A DNA stretch of 64,000 nucleotides, from assembly GCF_024172185.1 (NCBI RefSeq), contig NZ_JAMZEC010000001.1:186001-250000 (forward strand), written 5' to 3'. The translations under genes and the position numbers were made by a program. Below the pieces are notes generated by a model. It saw only the letters and a list, made by a program, of their open reading frames with translations, made no database searches and had not been told where the DNA came from. This DNA comes from Nonomuraea roseoviolacea subsp. carminata (GTDB lineage Bacteria; Actinomycetota; Actinomycetes; Streptosporangiales; Streptosporangiaceae). Numbering within the stretch: the first letter of the stretch is position 1; every line of letters begins with the position of its first letter. Shown here piece after piece: positions 35,741-45,307 of this stretch.

Positions 35741-37000
35741 TCACCCTTCGAAACGGCGCAGCAGCATGGCGCTCTGGAAGCCGCCGAAGCCGCTGCCCAC
35801 GGTCAGCACGACGTCCACGCGCTGCTCGCGCGCGACCAGCGGCACGTAGTCCAGGTCCAGCTCCGGGTCGGGCTCGTGCAGGTTGGCCGTGGGCGGGATC
35901 GCGCTCCTCGTCACCGCGAGGGCGGCCGCCGCCACCTCGATGGAGCCGATGGCGCCCAGCGAGTGGCCGATCATCGACTTGATCGAGCTGATGGGCACCC
36001 GGCGGGCGTGCTCCCCGAGCGCGGTCTTGATCGCCGCGGTCTCGTGCCGGTCGTTCTGCTTGGTGGCGGTGCCGTGCGCGTTGACGTAGCCGATCTCGGA
36101 CGGGTCGCAGCGCGCCTCGTCCAGCGCCGCGGTGATCGCCGCGGCCATCTCGGCGCCGTCGGAGCGCAGGCCGGTCATGTGGTAGGCGTTGCCGCGCGAG
36201 GCGTAGCCGGTGATCTCGGCGTACACCCGTGCCCCGCGCCGGCGGGCCGCCTCGGCCTCCTCCAGCACGAGCACGGCCGCCCCCTCGCCGAGCACGAACC
36301 CGTTGCGGGTGCGGTCGAAGGGCCGCGAGGCGCTGCCCGGCGTGTCGTTGTAGCTGGAGGTGGCCTTGATGGCGTCGAAGCAGGCCACGGTGATGGGCGC
36401 GATCGGCGCGTCGGTGCCGCCCGTGACCATGACGTCGGCGCTGCCCTCGCGGATCAGCTCGCAGGCGTAGCCGATGGCGTCGATGCCCGAGGTGCACCCG
36501 GCCGACACCATCGACACCGGGCCCTGCGCGCCGACCGCCCAGGCCACCTCGGCGGCCATCGAGCTGGGCACGAAGTAGTCGTACAGGTACGGCGAGGCCA
36601 GGGTGTGGTCCACCTCCCAGGTGGCGCCCCGGCCGCTGATGGCCACGTACTCCGACTCCAGCTTCTGCGTGCAGCCGACGGCGCTGCCGATGGCCACGCC
36701 GGTCCGGTGGGCGGCGGACTCCTCGACCCGCAGGCCGCTGTCGGCCATGGCCTCGCCGCAGGCGGCCAGCGCGAACTGGGCCGCCCGGTCCAGCCGCTCG
36801 GCGGCGCCGTCCGGCAGGCCGGCCTGGTCCGGGTCGAAGTCGGCCTCGGCGGCCATCTGGGAGCGGAACGGCGCGGGGTCGAACGCGGTGATCCTGCGCG
36901 TGGCGGTGGCGCCGGACATCAGCAGGTCCCAGAAGGGCTTGACCCCGATGCCGCCGGGGGCGATCACGCCGAGCCCGGTGATGACCACCCGCCTGCTCAT
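35741..37000 (-). CDS. dpsA: Ketosynthase alpha
   Basis: The protein has 419 residues. The active Cys169 is in SMVSAGCTSGID, and His residues are in NAHGTATKQND and KSMIGHSLGAIG. It is the condensing subunit of the minimal polyketide synthase. Its ATG overlaps the stop of the anthrone oxygenase gene (ATGA), and the CLF follows directly. Confidence 0.96.
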   Translation of the reverse strand: MSRRVVITGLGVIAPGGIGVKPFWDLLMSGATATRRITAFDPAPFRSQMAAEADFDPDQAGLPDGAAERLDRAAQFALAACGEAMADSGLRVEESAAHRTGVAIGSAVGCTQKLESEYVAISGRGATWEVDHTLASPYLYDYFVPSSMAAEVAWAVGAQGPVSMVSAGCTSGIDAIGYACELIREGSADVMVTGGTDAPIAPITVACFDAIKATSSYNDTPGSASRPFDRTRNGFVLGEGAAVLVLEEAEAARRRGARVYAEITGYASRGNAYHMTGLRSDGAEMAAAITAALDEARCDPSEIGYVNAHGTATKQNDRHETAAIKTALGEHARRVPISSIKSMIGHSLGAIGSIEVAAAALAVTRSAIPPTANLHEPDPELDLDYVPLVAREQRVDVVLTVGSGFGGFQSAMLLRRFEG

Positions 37001-37332
37001 GGCCGTCCCGTCTCCGCGGCCCGCGTCTGCCGCGTCTCGTACAGCGTGGGCTCGCTGGTGCTGAGCGCCCGCAGCGCGCCGGCGTGCGGGGCGAAGTCCG
37101 GGTGCTGGACGGCGGCGCGGAAGGCGGCCTCGTCCTCCCAGGCGGCGACGTTGACGTAGTGGCGATCCTGGCCGGTCTCCAGCGGACGCAGCAGCATGTG
37201 CCACAGGAAGCCGGGCCTGGATCCCATGAACTCCGAGGTGGCGGCGAAGACGCGCTCGAACTCCTCGGCCGGGCCGTGCAGGAGGAACCGGTTCACGAAC
37301 GTGACGGCTCCCCCGAACTCCGTGTGCGGCAT
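36997..37332 (-). CDS. dnrG: Cofactor-free anthrone oxygenase (DnrG/AknX/SnoaB-like)
   Basis: The protein has 111 residues with the antibiotic-biosynthesis-monooxygenase (ABM) fold: FLLHGPAEEFERVFAATSEFM, RPGFLWHMLLRPL, and HYVNVAAWEDEAAFRAAV holding the Asn/Trp pair thought to be catalytic. It oxidises the 12-deoxyaklanonic acid anthrone to the quinone without a cofactor. It is first in the minimal-PKS operon, as dnrG precedes dpsABCD in S. peucetius. Confidence 0.92.
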   Translation of the reverse strand: MPHTEFGGAVTFVNRFLLHGPAEEFERVFAATSEFMGSRPGFLWHMLLRPLETGQDRHYVNVAAWEDEAAFRAAVQHPDFAPHAGALRALSTSEPTLYETRQTRAAETGRP

Positions 37333-37361
37333 CCGTACTCCTCGGTCGTAGGCCGCCGAGT

Positions 37362-37442
37362 CGCTCGACAGCTCTCAGCACGACGCTGCGGCACGGTTCT
37401 CGCGGTCCGCTCGAACTCAGGTCGTCTAGCGCCATTCGAGCC
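37362..37442. promoter_or_regulatory. Divergent promoter region with three TCGAGC(G/C) heptamers
   Basis: TCGAGCG reads on the minus strand at 37368-37362 and 37414-37408 (46 apart), and TCGAGCC on the plus strand at 37436-37442. In addition TCG triplets at 37400, 37411 and 37422 are spaced 11 bases apart on the plus strand. These match the known DnrI recognition element and sit between the dnrG-dpsABCD-like and dpsEF-like operons. Confidence 0.6.
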
Positions 37443-37480
37443 GCCGGTGTGACCCTTGCGCCGACCGAAAGGAGAACCCC

Positions 37481-38263
37481 ATGTCCGAGGAAGGCCGGGT
37501 CGCCCTGGTCACCGGTGGCACCAGCGGCATCGGGCTGGCCGTGGCGCGGTCCCTGGGAGGCGCCGGGATGCGCGTCTTCCTGTGCGCGCGCACGCAGGAC
37601 GCCGTCGAGCTGACCGTCAAGGGGCTGCGCGAGTCGGGGGCCGAGGCCGACGGGCGGGTGTGCGACGTCCGCGACGCCACCGAGGTCCAGGAGCTGGTCC
37701 GGGCCGCCGTCGACCGGTACGGACCGATCGACGTGCTGGTCAACAACGCCGGCCGCGGCGGCGGGGGCGTCACCGCGGAGATCCCCGACGAGCTGTGGCA
37801 GGACATCCTGGACACCAACCTCACCGCGCCGTTCCGGATGATCAAGGCGGTGCTGACGACGGGCGGGATGCTGGAGCGCGGGCGAGGCCGGATCATCAAC
37901 ATCGCCTCGACCGCCGGCAAGCAGGGCGTCGTGCTCGGCGCGCCGTACTCCGCCTCCAAGCACGGGGTCGTCGGCCTGACCAAGGCGCTGGCCCTGGAGC
38001 TGGCCAAGACCGGCATCACGGTCAACGCCGTCTGCCCGGGCTACGTCGAGACGCCGATGGCGCAGGGCGTGCGCCAGCGTTACGCGGCCTTCTGGGGCGT
38101 CACCGAGGACGAGGTGCTGGCCAAGTTCCAGGACAAGATCCCGCTGGGCCGCTACTCCACGCCGGAGGAGGTCGCCGGGATGGTGAGCTACCTCGTCTCG
38201 GACACGGCGGCCTCCGTCACCGCGCAGGCGATCAACGTCTGCGGCGGGCTCGGCACCTTCTAG
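37481..38263 (+). CDS. dpsE: Polyketide 9-ketoreductase (DpsE/AknA-like)
   Basis: The protein has 260 residues behind GAAAGGAG. It is a short-chain dehydrogenase with the NADPH motif VTGGTSGIGLAVARSLG, NNAGRGGGG, a Ser in INIASTAGKQG, the YSASKHG Tyr/Lys pair, and PGYVETPMAQGVRQRYAAFWG typical of type II PKS ketoreductases. It reduces the C-9 ketone of the nascent decaketide. It is divergent from the minimal PKS and is followed by the aromatase gene. Confidence 0.95.
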   Translation: MSEEGRVALVTGGTSGIGLAVARSLGGAGMRVFLCARTQDAVELTVKGLRESGAEADGRVCDVRDATEVQELVRAAVDRYGPIDVLVNNAGRGGGGVTAEIPDELWQDILDTNLTAPFRMIKAVLTTGGMLERGRGRIINIASTAGKQGVVLGAPYSASKHGVVGLTKALALELAKTGITVNAVCPGYVETPMAQGVRQRYAAFWGVTEDEVLAKFQDKIPLGRYSTPEEVAGMVSYLVSDTAASVTAQAINVCGGLGTF

Positions 38264-38294
38264 AAGCGGTCCCCTCTGAGTGATAGGAGCGCCC

Positions 38295-39242
38295 GTGGCG
38301 ACCTCACCGACGCACGAGACCGAGCACCAGATCACCCTGTCGGCGGACCCGCGGGCCGTCTACGCGGTCCTCGCCGACGCGACCGCGTGGCCGGCGGTCT
38401 TCCCGCCGTCCGTCCACGTCGAGCGGATCGAGGACAACGGCCGGGAGGAGCGCCTCCGCATCTGGGCGACCGCCAACGGCAGGCCGAAGACGTGGACCTC
38501 GCGGCGCGAGCTGGACCCGGAGCGGCTGCGCATCCGCTTCCGGCAGGAGGTGCCCGCGCATCCCGTGGCCGCCATGGGCGGCGAGTGGATCGTCGAGCCG
38601 GTCGACGCCGCCACCACCCGGGTCCGGCTGACGCACGACTTCAGCGCGGTGGACGAGGACGGCGTGGACTTCATCGCCAAGGCCGTCGACCGCAACAGCG
38701 AGGCCGAGCTGGCGTCGCTGCGGGCCGCCGTCGAGGACTCCGGCGAGGTGAGCCGGCTCGCGACGTTCGAGGACACGGTACGGGTGGACGGCGCGGCGGC
38801 CGACGTCTACGACTTCCTCTTCCGCGCCGACCTGTGGCCGGAGCGGCTGCCGCACGTGGCCCGGATCGTGGTGGAGTCGGAGACGCCCGACGTGCAGCTC
38901 ATGGAGATGGACACCCGCACGGCCGACGGCTCGACGCACACCACGGCCTCGGTGCGGGTCTGCTTCCCCGAGCACCTGATCGTCTACAAGCAGCTCCGGA
39001 CGCCGAAGCTGCTGTCGGTGCACACGGGCCGCTGGACGGTGCGGCCGGAGGGCGGCGGCGCCGCGGTCACCTCCCAGCACACGGTGGCGATCGCCCCGGA
39101 GGCGATCGCGAGCGTGCTGGGCGAGGGCGCCACGATGGCCGACGCGCACGCGTTCGCGCGCGAGGCGCTGAGCCGCAACAGCATGACGACGCTGAAGGCG
39201 GCCAAGGAGTACGCCGAGGGCCGCCGCTCGGCGCGCGTCTGA
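38295..39242 (+). CDS. dpsF: First-ring aromatase/cyclase, didomain (DpsF/AknE-like)
   Basis: The protein has 315 residues from GTG 38295, six bases after GGAG; an in-frame GTG at 38280 is less well placed. Two START/SRPBCC domains (about 5-150 and 155-310) each carry the HxI/VY-type opening, for example HQITLSADPRAVYAVLADA and DTVRVDGAAADVYDFLFRA. Didomain ARO/CYCs dehydrate the ring that was reduced at C-9 and cyclise C7-C12. It follows dpsE after 31 bases. Confidence 0.94.
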   Translation: MATSPTHETEHQITLSADPRAVYAVLADATAWPAVFPPSVHVERIEDNGREERLRIWATANGRPKTWTSRRELDPERLRIRFRQEVPAHPVAAMGGEWIVEPVDAATTRVRLTHDFSAVDEDGVDFIAKAVDRNSEAELASLRAAVEDSGEVSRLATFEDTVRVDGAAADVYDFLFRADLWPERLPHVARIVVESETPDVQLMEMDTRTADGSTHTTASVRVCFPEHLIVYKQLRTPKLLSVHTGRWTVRPEGGGAAVTSQHTVAIAPEAIASVLGEGATMADAHAFAREALSRNSMTTLKAAKEYAEGRRSARV

Positions 39243-39250
39243 AAGCGGCG

Positions 39251-39297
39251 CGCGAAGCGGGTCGCGTCCCCTTCCCGGGGGCGCGGCCCGCTTCGCG
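39251..39297. terminator. Long hairpin after the aromatase gene
   Basis: CGCGAAGCGGG pairs with CCCGCTTCGCG, and the stem continues through CGCG and CCCC/GGGG segments with single mismatches. Confidence 0.75.
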
Positions 39298-39300
39298 GTC

Positions 39301-39362
39301 TCAGGTGGCGGGCAGGCCGTTCAGGTGACGGACAGGGGCGCTCAGGTGACGGACAGGGCGCC
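39301..39362. repeat. Three copies of a roughly 21-bp repeat at the 3' end of the SDR gene
   Basis: TCAGGTGGCGGGCAGG (39301), TCAGGTGACGGACAGG (39321) and TCAGGTGACGGACAGG (39342) begin about 20-21 bases apart. The last holds the codons for the SDR C-terminus and its TGA stop, so stop-codon sequence has been duplicated downstream of the gene. Confidence 0.75.
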
Positions 39363-40085
39363 GTCGATGGCGAACACCGTGCCGCTGGCGTACGCGGCCT
39401 CGGGCGAGGTGATCTGGACGATCCACCAGGCGATCTCCTCGGGCCGCCCGACCCGGCCCACGGGCACCCGCCCGCGCATGGCCTCCAGGAACCCGGCGTA
39501 GTCCTCCTCGGACATCCCGGCCCGGACCCCGGCGGCCGTGTCGACGACGCCGGGGGCCAGGCCGACCACTCGGATCCCGCGCGGCCCGAGCTCCACGGCC
39601 CAGGACCGGGTCAGCAGGTCCAGGGCCGCCTTCGTGGCCCCGTACACGGCGTTGTGCGGCCAGGAGCGCAGCCCGAGGGAGCCGGCGGAGCTGACGTTGA
39701 CGACCACTCCCCCGGCGGCGGCCAGGTCGTCCAGCACGGCCTGGGTGAGCATGACCGGCGCGACCAGGTTGATCGCCACCTGCGCCTCCACCTGGGCCCG
39801 GTCGAGCCCGCCGAGCGGGCCGAAGACGCCCGCCCCGGCGTTGTTGACCAGCACGTCCACCCGGCCGAAGCGCTGGCGCGCGGCCTCGGCCACGGCCTCC
39901 GGCGCGCCGTGCTCGGTGAGGTCGGCGCTGAACGGCTGGATGCCGTCGTGGCCGGCCGCGGTGTCCTTGAGCGCGCCGGCGTCGCGGCCGACGACGAGCA
40001 CGCCCCAGCCCCGCTCGGCGTAGGCGTGGGCGGTGGCCCGGCCGATGCCCGACCCGCCTCCGGTGACGATCGCCGTCCTGGTCAT
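39342..40085 (-). CDS. Short-chain dehydrogenase, candidate aklaviketone 7-ketoreductase (DnrE-like)
   Basis: The protein has 247 residues, ATGA-coupled to the glycosyltransferase gene. The NADPH motif is [21 protein letters not shown], with [11 protein letters not shown], Ser in [19 protein letters not shown], and [10 protein letters not shown]. In an anthracycline cluster the unassigned step is reduction of aklaviketone at C-7, done by DnrE/AknU-type SDRs, and this gene is the best candidate. A role in sugar or side-chain reduction is possible. Confidence 0.75.
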   Translation of the reverse strand: MTRTAIVTGGGSGIGRATAHAYAERGWGVLVVGRDAGALKDTAAGHDGIQPFSADLTEHGAPEAVAEAARQRFGRVDVLVNNAGAGVFGPLGGLDRAQVEAQVAINLVAPVMLTQAVLDDLAAAGGVVVNVSSAGSLGLRSWPHNAVYGATKAALDLLTRSWAVELGPRGIRVVGLAPGVVDTAAGVRAGMSEEDYAGFLEAMRGRVPVGRVGRPEEIAWWIVQITSPEAAYASGTVFAIDGALSVT

Positions 40086-41383
40086 CCGGCCTTCCCCTCC
40101 TTGTGCAGCAGCGTGAGCCGTTCGAGGACCGGCACGATGTCGTTGGGGCTGGGCATGCCGACCACCTCGGCCCGCATCCGCGCCGCCGCGGCGGCGTAGG
40201 ACGGGTCGTCGAGCAGGCCGACGATGCGCCCGCGCAGGTCGTCGGGCGACATCTTGTCCTGGTCCTCGATGTAGGCGCCCGCGCCGTTCCTGGCCAGCCC
40301 GGTGGCCTTCTCCATGGAGTCCCACATCATGTCCGGCACGATGAGCTGCGGGACGCCGTGGGCGAGGGCCGTCATGAACGTGCCCGACCCGCCGTGGTGG
40401 ACGATCGCGTCGCACGACGGCAGCAGCGCGTTGAGCGGCACGAAGTCGACCGCCCGGACGTTGTCCGGCAGCGTGCCGAGCCGCTCGCGCAGGTCGGCGG
40501 GCAGCAGGGCGACCACCTCGGCGTCCAGCCCGTCCACCGCGGCGATCAGGTCGCCGGCGGCGACCGTCCCGCCGTCCTCCACCTCGCCCAGCGACACGCC
40601 GAGCGTCAGGCAGATCCGCCGCGGGTACGGCGCGGGCTCCCGCAGCCAGCCGGGCAGGATCGAGCGCCCGTTGTAGGGCACGTAGCGCACGCCCACGTAG
40701 TGCAGGTCGAGCGGGATGCGCAGGGAGACGGGCGTCGGGTCGATCGTCCACTGCCCGAGCACCAGCTCCTCGTCGCGCTCGCGGACCCGCTCGCCGTGGC
40801 GGCCGAGCGTCCAGTCGAGCCATTCGGCCAGCGGGTCGTCGCGCAGCTCGGGAGGCCGCTGGTCGAGCATCGCGCGGAAACGGGTCCGGTTGCGCCCCAT
40901 CTGGTCGGGCCCGAACAGCAGCCGCGCGTGGGCGGCGCCGACGACCCGGGCGGCCACCGGCCCGGCCAGCGTCAGCGGGTCCCAGATCACCAGGTCCGGC
41001 CGCCATTCGCGGGCCAGCGCCACGAGGTCGTCCACCATCGGCTCGGCGCACACGTTTTGGAACACGAACGCGGTCATCGCGCTGAACATGCCGATCGCGT
41101 GCTCCCACGGGAACGGGTCGTAGCGGGAGTTGCTCATGGCCAGGCCGCCGAGGTTGCGGTCGTCGGCGAAGCTGGAGGTGGCCTTCTGCGTCTCCGGCTC
41201 GATCTCCAGCGGCGGCCCGACGGGCACGGCGGTCAGGCCGGCCGCCGCGATGGTCTCGGCCAGGTCCGGCTGGCTGGCGACGACGACCTCGTGGCCGGCG
41301 GTGCGCAGCGCCGAGGCCACGGTGACCTGGGCGTAGAAGTGCGACGGCGCGGCGAACGTGGTGAACAGGACACGCATCGGCAT
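40082..41383 (-). CDS. Second GT1-family glycosyltransferase (possibly DnrH-like)
   Basis: The protein has 433 residues. It has the same fold as the DnmS-like enzyme ([58 protein letters not shown]). It sits between the 2,3-dehydratase and the SDR gene, and in S. peucetius dnrH lies beside dnmT. DnrH is linked to baumycin-type further glycosylation, so this enzyme may add a second sugar or the modified sugar unit. It has no P450-like helper of its own nearby. Confidence 0.85.
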   Translation of the reverse strand: MPMRVLFTTFAAPSHFYAQVTVASALRTAGHEVVVASQPDLAETIAAAGLTAVPVGPPLEIEPETQKATSSFADDRNLGGLAMSNSRYDPFPWEHAIGMFSAMTAFVFQNVCAEPMVDDLVALAREWRPDLVIWDPLTLAGPVAARVVGAAHARLLFGPDQMGRNRTRFRAMLDQRPPELRDDPLAEWLDWTLGRHGERVRERDEELVLGQWTIDPTPVSLRIPLDLHYVGVRYVPYNGRSILPGWLREPAPYPRRICLTLGVSLGEVEDGGTVAAGDLIAAVDGLDAEVVALLPADLRERLGTLPDNVRAVDFVPLNALLPSCDAIVHHGGSGTFMTALAHGVPQLIVPDMMWDSMEKATGLARNGAGAYIEDQDKMSPDDLRGRIVGLLDDPSYAAAAARMRAEVVGMPSPNDIVPVLERLTLLHKEGKAG

Positions 41384-41390
41384 CTCACCT

Positions 41391-42824
41391 TCACGAGGAC
41401 AGGCTGTGCAGGCAGGCCACCAGGCTGCGGGCCTGCACGTTGAGGTAGTTGCTGTGCTTGAGCAGCTCGGCGAGCTGGTGCAGGGTCATCCACCGGTAGT
41501 CGGCGCCGTCCTCCACGTCGACGTCGGCCTCGACCACCGCGTACGTGTTGACCGCGTTGTAGAAGCGGCCGCCCTCCTCCGACAGCGGCACCGAGTACCT
41601 GACCAGCTCGGGCGGGGCGTTCAGCACGACGTCGAGGTAGCGCGGGCGCGCCTCCAGCGGCAGCGCCCCCAGGTTGCCGGGCGTGCACTGCACGGTCGGC
41701 GCGAGCTCCATCACGTTGACGTAGCCGGGCTCGACGCGGGCGTGCACGAGCACGTGCAGGACGCCGTCGATCCGGCGCGCGACGAAGGCCACGATGCCGT
41801 TGCCGGACGGCTCGATCATGGGCTGGCTCCACGAGGCGACCTCGCGGGAGCCGCCCGCCACGTCCACGCCGATGACCCGGAAGAACAGCCCGTTCTCGTG
41901 GACGATGGCGCCGCCGGAGCGGTGCCAGCGGGGCACCCGCGTCAGCGGCGTGACCCGGGTGACCACCTCCGACTGCGCCCTGATGCCGGTGATCCAGCTC
42001 AGGATCTCCGGCATGGAGTGCAGGCTGCCCTCGACGGCGCTGCACGAGCGCACCAGCGCCTGGTGGAAGTCGTCCTCCGGGATGACGATCAGGGGATGGC
42101 TGTCCTGGCTGGTGAACGGCAGGCACGACAGGACCGTGCGGGTGTCCATGTTGACCAGGTTCTCCACGCGCAGCAGCCGGTGGAGCTGGCCGAAGGTGAG
42201 CCAGATGAAGTTCTCGCCCACGGGGACGTCGCCGTCCACCTCGACGATCATGTTGCGGTTGCGCTTCTGGTAGAACCAGGCGCCCTGCTCCGACTGGAGC
42301 ACGTCGGCCAGCACCCCGTGCCGCGCGCTGTCGCGGAAGAACTCCAGGTACGGCACCGCCTTGCCGCGGTGGACCCGCGAGAAGTTGCTCTTGGTCGCCT
42401 GGACCGTGGGCGACAGCTGCAGCCCGTTGGCGTTGCCCGGCTCGAACTTGGCCTGCATGAGGCAGTGCAGCACCCCGTCGAACTCCTTGACCAGGATGCC
42501 GAGGATGCCGACCTCGGGCTGGACGATGATGGGCTGGCTCCAGCGCGGCACCGGCGCGCCCGGGATGTGCACGTCGATGCCGGTGACGCTGAAGAACTTG
42601 CCGCTGTCGTGGCCGATGTCGCCCGTCTCCGGGTCGGTGCTCCAGCCGCTCAGCTCCTCCAGCGGGATGCGCGTCACGCGGTGGGCACTGAGCGCGGCCC
42701 GCTCGGTGTACCAGGACCAGAACGCCTCCAGCCCGTCGCCGGCGAGCATGGAGCGCGCGATGCGGGCCGTCAGCCGCCCGTTGGGCCGCGACCGGATGGC
42801 GTAGGTGGGCGGGGCGCCGGTCAT
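41391..42824 (-). CDS. dnmT: TDP-4-keto-6-deoxyglucose 2,3-dehydratase (DnmT/EvaA-like)
   Basis: The protein has 477 residues made of two similar halves ([21 protein letters not shown] in the first; [21 protein letters not shown] in the second; quoted within limits), as in all EvaA/TylX3/DnmT enzymes. Each half ends in a WxxLHQL-type segment ([39 protein letters not shown]). It removes the 2-hydroxyl to give the 3,4-diketo intermediate that the aminotransferase uses. Its ATGA overlaps the stop of the upstream NTF2-like gene. Confidence 0.94.
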   Translation of the reverse strand: MTGAPPTYAIRSRPNGRLTARIARSMLAGDGLEAFWSWYTERAALSAHRVTRIPLEELSGWSTDPETGDIGHDSGKFFSVTGIDVHIPGAPVPRWSQPIIVQPEVGILGILVKEFDGVLHCLMQAKFEPGNANGLQLSPTVQATKSNFSRVHRGKAVPYLEFFRDSARHGVLADVLQSEQGAWFYQKRNRNMIVEVDGDVPVGENFIWLTFGQLHRLLRVENLVNMDTRTVLSCLPFTSQDSHPLIVIPEDDFHQALVRSCSAVEGSLHSMPEILSWITGIRAQSEVVTRVTPLTRVPRWHRSGGAIVHENGLFFRVIGVDVAGGSREVASWSQPMIEPSGNGIVAFVARRIDGVLHVLVHARVEPGYVNVMELAPTVQCTPGNLGALPLEARPRYLDVVLNAPPELVRYSVPLSEEGGRFYNAVNTYAVVEADVDVEDGADYRWMTLHQLAELLKHSNYLNVQARSLVACLHSLSS

Positions 42825-43261
42825 GCCGGGTCCAGCCCGTCCCGGGTGACCCTGCGGTGCTTGACCCGCCACTGGCCGTCCGACCTGACGAGCCGGTCGG
42901 TGCACACGGTGCTGCGCCTGACCACCACCTCGCCGCCGGTCGGGATCTCCAGGACCAGGGCGTAGCTGCGGGCCGTGAGCTCGCCGTCGCCGCCGGGGGT
43001 CACGGTCAGCATCCCGATCCAGTGCCGGCGCTGGACGCCGGCGGCCGCGAACTCGTCGGCGACCTTGCGCGCCGCCCTGGCGATGTCCTCCGATCCGTGG
43101 ACCGCGCTGTCGCCGACCTCGAAGACGCCGTCCTCGGTGAACGTGGCGGCCCACTCGTCGGTCGATCCCGCGTCCAGGAGCTGCATCTGGCGCGCGTAGA
43201 AGTGCTGCGCCTGCGCGTACTGAGCGTCCACGTGCTGAGTGTCAACGTGCTGTGCGTCCAC
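42821..43261 (-). CDS. SnoaL/NTF2-fold protein of unknown role in the cluster
   Basis: The protein has 146 residues from GTG 43261, nine bases after GGAGGG; starts further upstream have no ribosome site. The fold is visible in [35 protein letters not shown] and [12 protein letters not shown]. It belongs to the SnoaL_4-like group, used as cyclases, dehydratases or hydroxylation helpers. The N-terminus is a short QHVD/QHVDAQ repeat. It is first in the leftward operon with the 2,3-dehydratase, glycosyltransferase and SDR genes. It could be an additional polyketide-cyclisation factor (a DpsH counterpart is a guess). Confidence 0.7.
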   Translation of the reverse strand: MDAQHVDTQHVDAQYAQAQHFYARQMQLLDAGSTDEWAATFTEDGVFEVGDSAVHGSEDIARAARKVADEFAAAGVQRRHWIGMLTVTPGGDGELTARSYALVLEIPTGGEVVVRRSTVCTDRLVRSDGQWRVKHRRVTRDGLDPA

Positions 43262-43449
43262 CTCGGCCTGCCCTCCGGGAGTCGGTCGTGCGGGCCCACG
43301 ATCCCGTCCGCGGCTAGAGGGGCGCCTGACAAGCGATAGTCCATCGCCGTTCCAGCGTGACTGCACGGGGCGTCGCCAAGCTGATCGCGACCGGGGCGCC
43401 GTCCCCGGGACACCCGGAACGCAACAGCCGACGACGAAGAGGCGGGAAG
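43262..43449. promoter_or_regulatory. Divergent promoter region between the dnmT-type and ACP-doxA-type operons
   Basis: This 188-bp gap must hold promoters for both operons. I see no TCGAG heptamers and no clear -35/-10 pair; TCGC-type repeats at 43344, 43373 and 43385 are not regularly spaced. Confidence 0.5.
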
Positions 43450-43701
43450 ATGACCCAGTTCAGTCTCGGCGAGCTGAAGCAGATCATGCGGCAGGTCGCG
43501 GGCGACGACGACACGATCGAGCTGGTCGACGGGTTCGAGACCAGGACGTTCGAGGATCTCGGCTACGACTCGCTGGCGCTGCTGGAGATCGTCCACCACG
43601 TGGAGCGCGCGTGCGGGCGCAAGCTGCCCGACAGCGAGCTCGGCGACATCACCACGCCCAAGGAGCTCGTCGAGTTCGTCGGCGAGCTGGAACGGGCGTG
43701 A
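43450..43701 (+). CDS. dpsG: Acyl carrier protein of the type II PKS
   Basis: The protein has 83 residues. The phosphopantetheine site is [15 protein letters not shown] (Ser41), and length and helix pattern are standard. It is 6.4 kb from the ketosynthase genes, which is unusual for type II clusters but also true of dpsG in the daunorubicin cluster. The SDR gene starts inside its stop codon (GTGA). Confidence 0.95.
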   Translation: MTQFSLGELKQIMRQVAGDDDTIELVDGFETRTFEDLGYDSLALLEIVHHVERACGRKLPDSELGDITTPKELVEFVGELERA

Positions 43702-44537
43702 GCCCCCGGGACATGGCCGGCCGCACGGTGGTGGTCACGGGCGCCACCTCGGGGATCGGGCGCTCGGCCGCCGTCGGCTTCGCCCGCCGCGGGGCCGAGG
43801 TGGTCGCCGTCGGGCGCGACCCGGCCAGGCTCAAGGACGTCCTCAGCGAGCTGACCGAGGTCGGCCAGGTCAAGCCGTACGGGGTGCGGGCCGACTTCGC
43901 CCGCTTCGACGACGTGCGCGCCGCCGGCGAGGACCTGCGCGGCCGCTTCGAGCACGTGGACGTGCTGGCGAGCAACGCGGGCGCGATGTTCCGGACGCGC
44001 ACGGTCACGGCCGACGGGTTCGAGAGCACGTTCCAGGTCAACCACCTGTCCGGCTTCCTGCTGGCCCATCTCCTGCGCGAGCGGCTGTCCGGCGGGCGGA
44101 TCGTCGTCACCTCCTCCGACGCGTACACCACGGGCCGGCTGGACCCCGGCGACCTCAGGGCCGAGCGCGGCCGCTACAGCGCGGGACGGGCGTACGGCAC
44201 GTCCAAGCTGGCCGGCATCCTGTTCGCCGCCGAGGCGGCCCGGCGCTGGCCCGACGTGCTGGCCACCAGCTTCCATCCGGGAGAGGTCCGCACGCTCATC
44301 GGCCGGGGCACGATCGCGTCCTGGTACTTCCGCTTCAACCCGCTGCTGCGCACCCCCGACCGGGCCGCGGACACGCTGCTGTGGCTGGCCACGGCCCCGG
44401 CCGAGGGGATCGAGCCCGGCGGCTACTACATGGACAGACGGCCGCACCCGGTCAAGGGCCCGGCGGCCGACCCCGAGCTCGCCACGCGGCTCTGGGACGC
44501 CAGCGCCGCCGCCATCAGTGAAAGGGAATCATTGTGA
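43698..44537 (+). CDS. dnrU: Short-chain dehydrogenase (DnrU-like)
   Basis: The protein has 279 residues from GTG 43698 (ATG 43713 is an alternative). [22 protein letters not shown] is the NADPH site (16 core residues), with [11 protein letters not shown], Ser-containing [13 protein letters not shown], and YGTSKLAG. It resembles the retinol-dehydrogenase-like group to which DnrU belongs. The following genes are VOC protein and P450, reproducing the dnrU-dnrV-doxA order. DnrU is reported to reduce the C-13 ketone side chain. Confidence 0.85.
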   Translation: MSPRDMAGRTVVVTGATSGIGRSAAVGFARRGAEVVAVGRDPARLKDVLSELTEVGQVKPYGVRADFARFDDVRAAGEDLRGRFEHVDVLASNAGAMFRTRTVTADGFESTFQVNHLSGFLLAHLLRERLSGGRIVVTSSDAYTTGRLDPGDLRAERGRYSAGRAYGTSKLAGILFAAEAARRWPDVLATSFHPGEVRTLIGRGTIASWYFRFNPLLRTPDRAADTLLWLATAPAEGIEPGGYYMDRRPHPVKGPAADPELATRLWDASAAAISERESL

Positions 44538-45307
44538 CCACTTACGCTCCCGGCTCGCCGTCCTGGTTCGACCTGGGCTCGCCGGACGTGGCGGCCTCGG
44601 TGGCCTTCTACACCGGGCTGCTCGGCTGGACGGCGACCGAGATCAGCGAGCCCGAGGCCGGCGGCTACACGACCTTCCACCGCGACGGCAAGCTCGTCGC
44701 GGCGGTCGCCTACCACCAGATCGACACCCCCTACCACCGCCCGTACGGACCGGACGGGCAGCACGGCATGCCGGCCATCTGGACCGTCTACTTCACCACC
44801 GACGACGCCGAGGCGCTCAACGAGCGGGCGCCGAAGGCCGGCGGCGAGACCATCATGACCCCGATGGAGGTCATGGGCCTGGGCAAGATGGCCGTCTACG
44901 CCGACCCGGCCGGCGCCGCGTTCGCCGTGTGGGAGCCGATGGCCATGAAGGGGGCCGAGCTGATCGGGCAGCCGGGCTCGGTGCGCTGGGTGGAGCTGGT
45001 CACCACGGACGTGGAGGGCTCGGCCGCGTTCTACCGCGACACGCTGGGCCTGACCACCGCGCCCGGAGACGGCTCCCCCGTCTGGCAGGTGGCCGGGAAG
45101 ACCGTGGGCGGCGTGCGCAAGCTGGGCGAGACCGGGGCGGTGCGGCCGTATTGGGCGGTCACGTTCGGCGTGGAGGACTGCGACGCGACGGCGCGCAAGG
45201 CCGTCGAGCTGGGCGGCTCCGTGGAGAACGCGCCCGCCGACACGCCGCTGGGGCGCCGGGCCGACCTGCTCGACCCGCACGGCGCAGGGTTCTCGGTGGT
45301 GTCATGA
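44534..45307 (+). CDS. dnrV: Two-domain VOC protein (DnrV-like)
   Basis: The protein has 257 residues from GTG 44534, coupled to the SDR gene by GTGA. Two VOC repeats occupy about 1-125 ([22 protein letters not shown]) and 130-257 ([22 protein letters not shown]). In S. peucetius DnrV lies just before doxA and improves the DoxA reactions, perhaps by binding the product or substrate. It could also help resistance by binding the drug. Confidence 0.88.
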   Translation: MTTYAPGSPSWFDLGSPDVAASVAFYTGLLGWTATEISEPEAGGYTTFHRDGKLVAAVAYHQIDTPYHRPYGPDGQHGMPAIWTVYFTTDDAEALNERAPKAGGETIMTPMEVMGLGKMAVYADPAGAAFAVWEPMAMKGAELIGQPGSVRWVELVTTDVEGSAAFYRDTLGLTTAPGDGSPVWQVAGKTVGGVRKLGETGAVRPYWAVTFGVEDCDATARKAVELGGSVENAPADTPLGRRADLLDPHGAGFSVVS

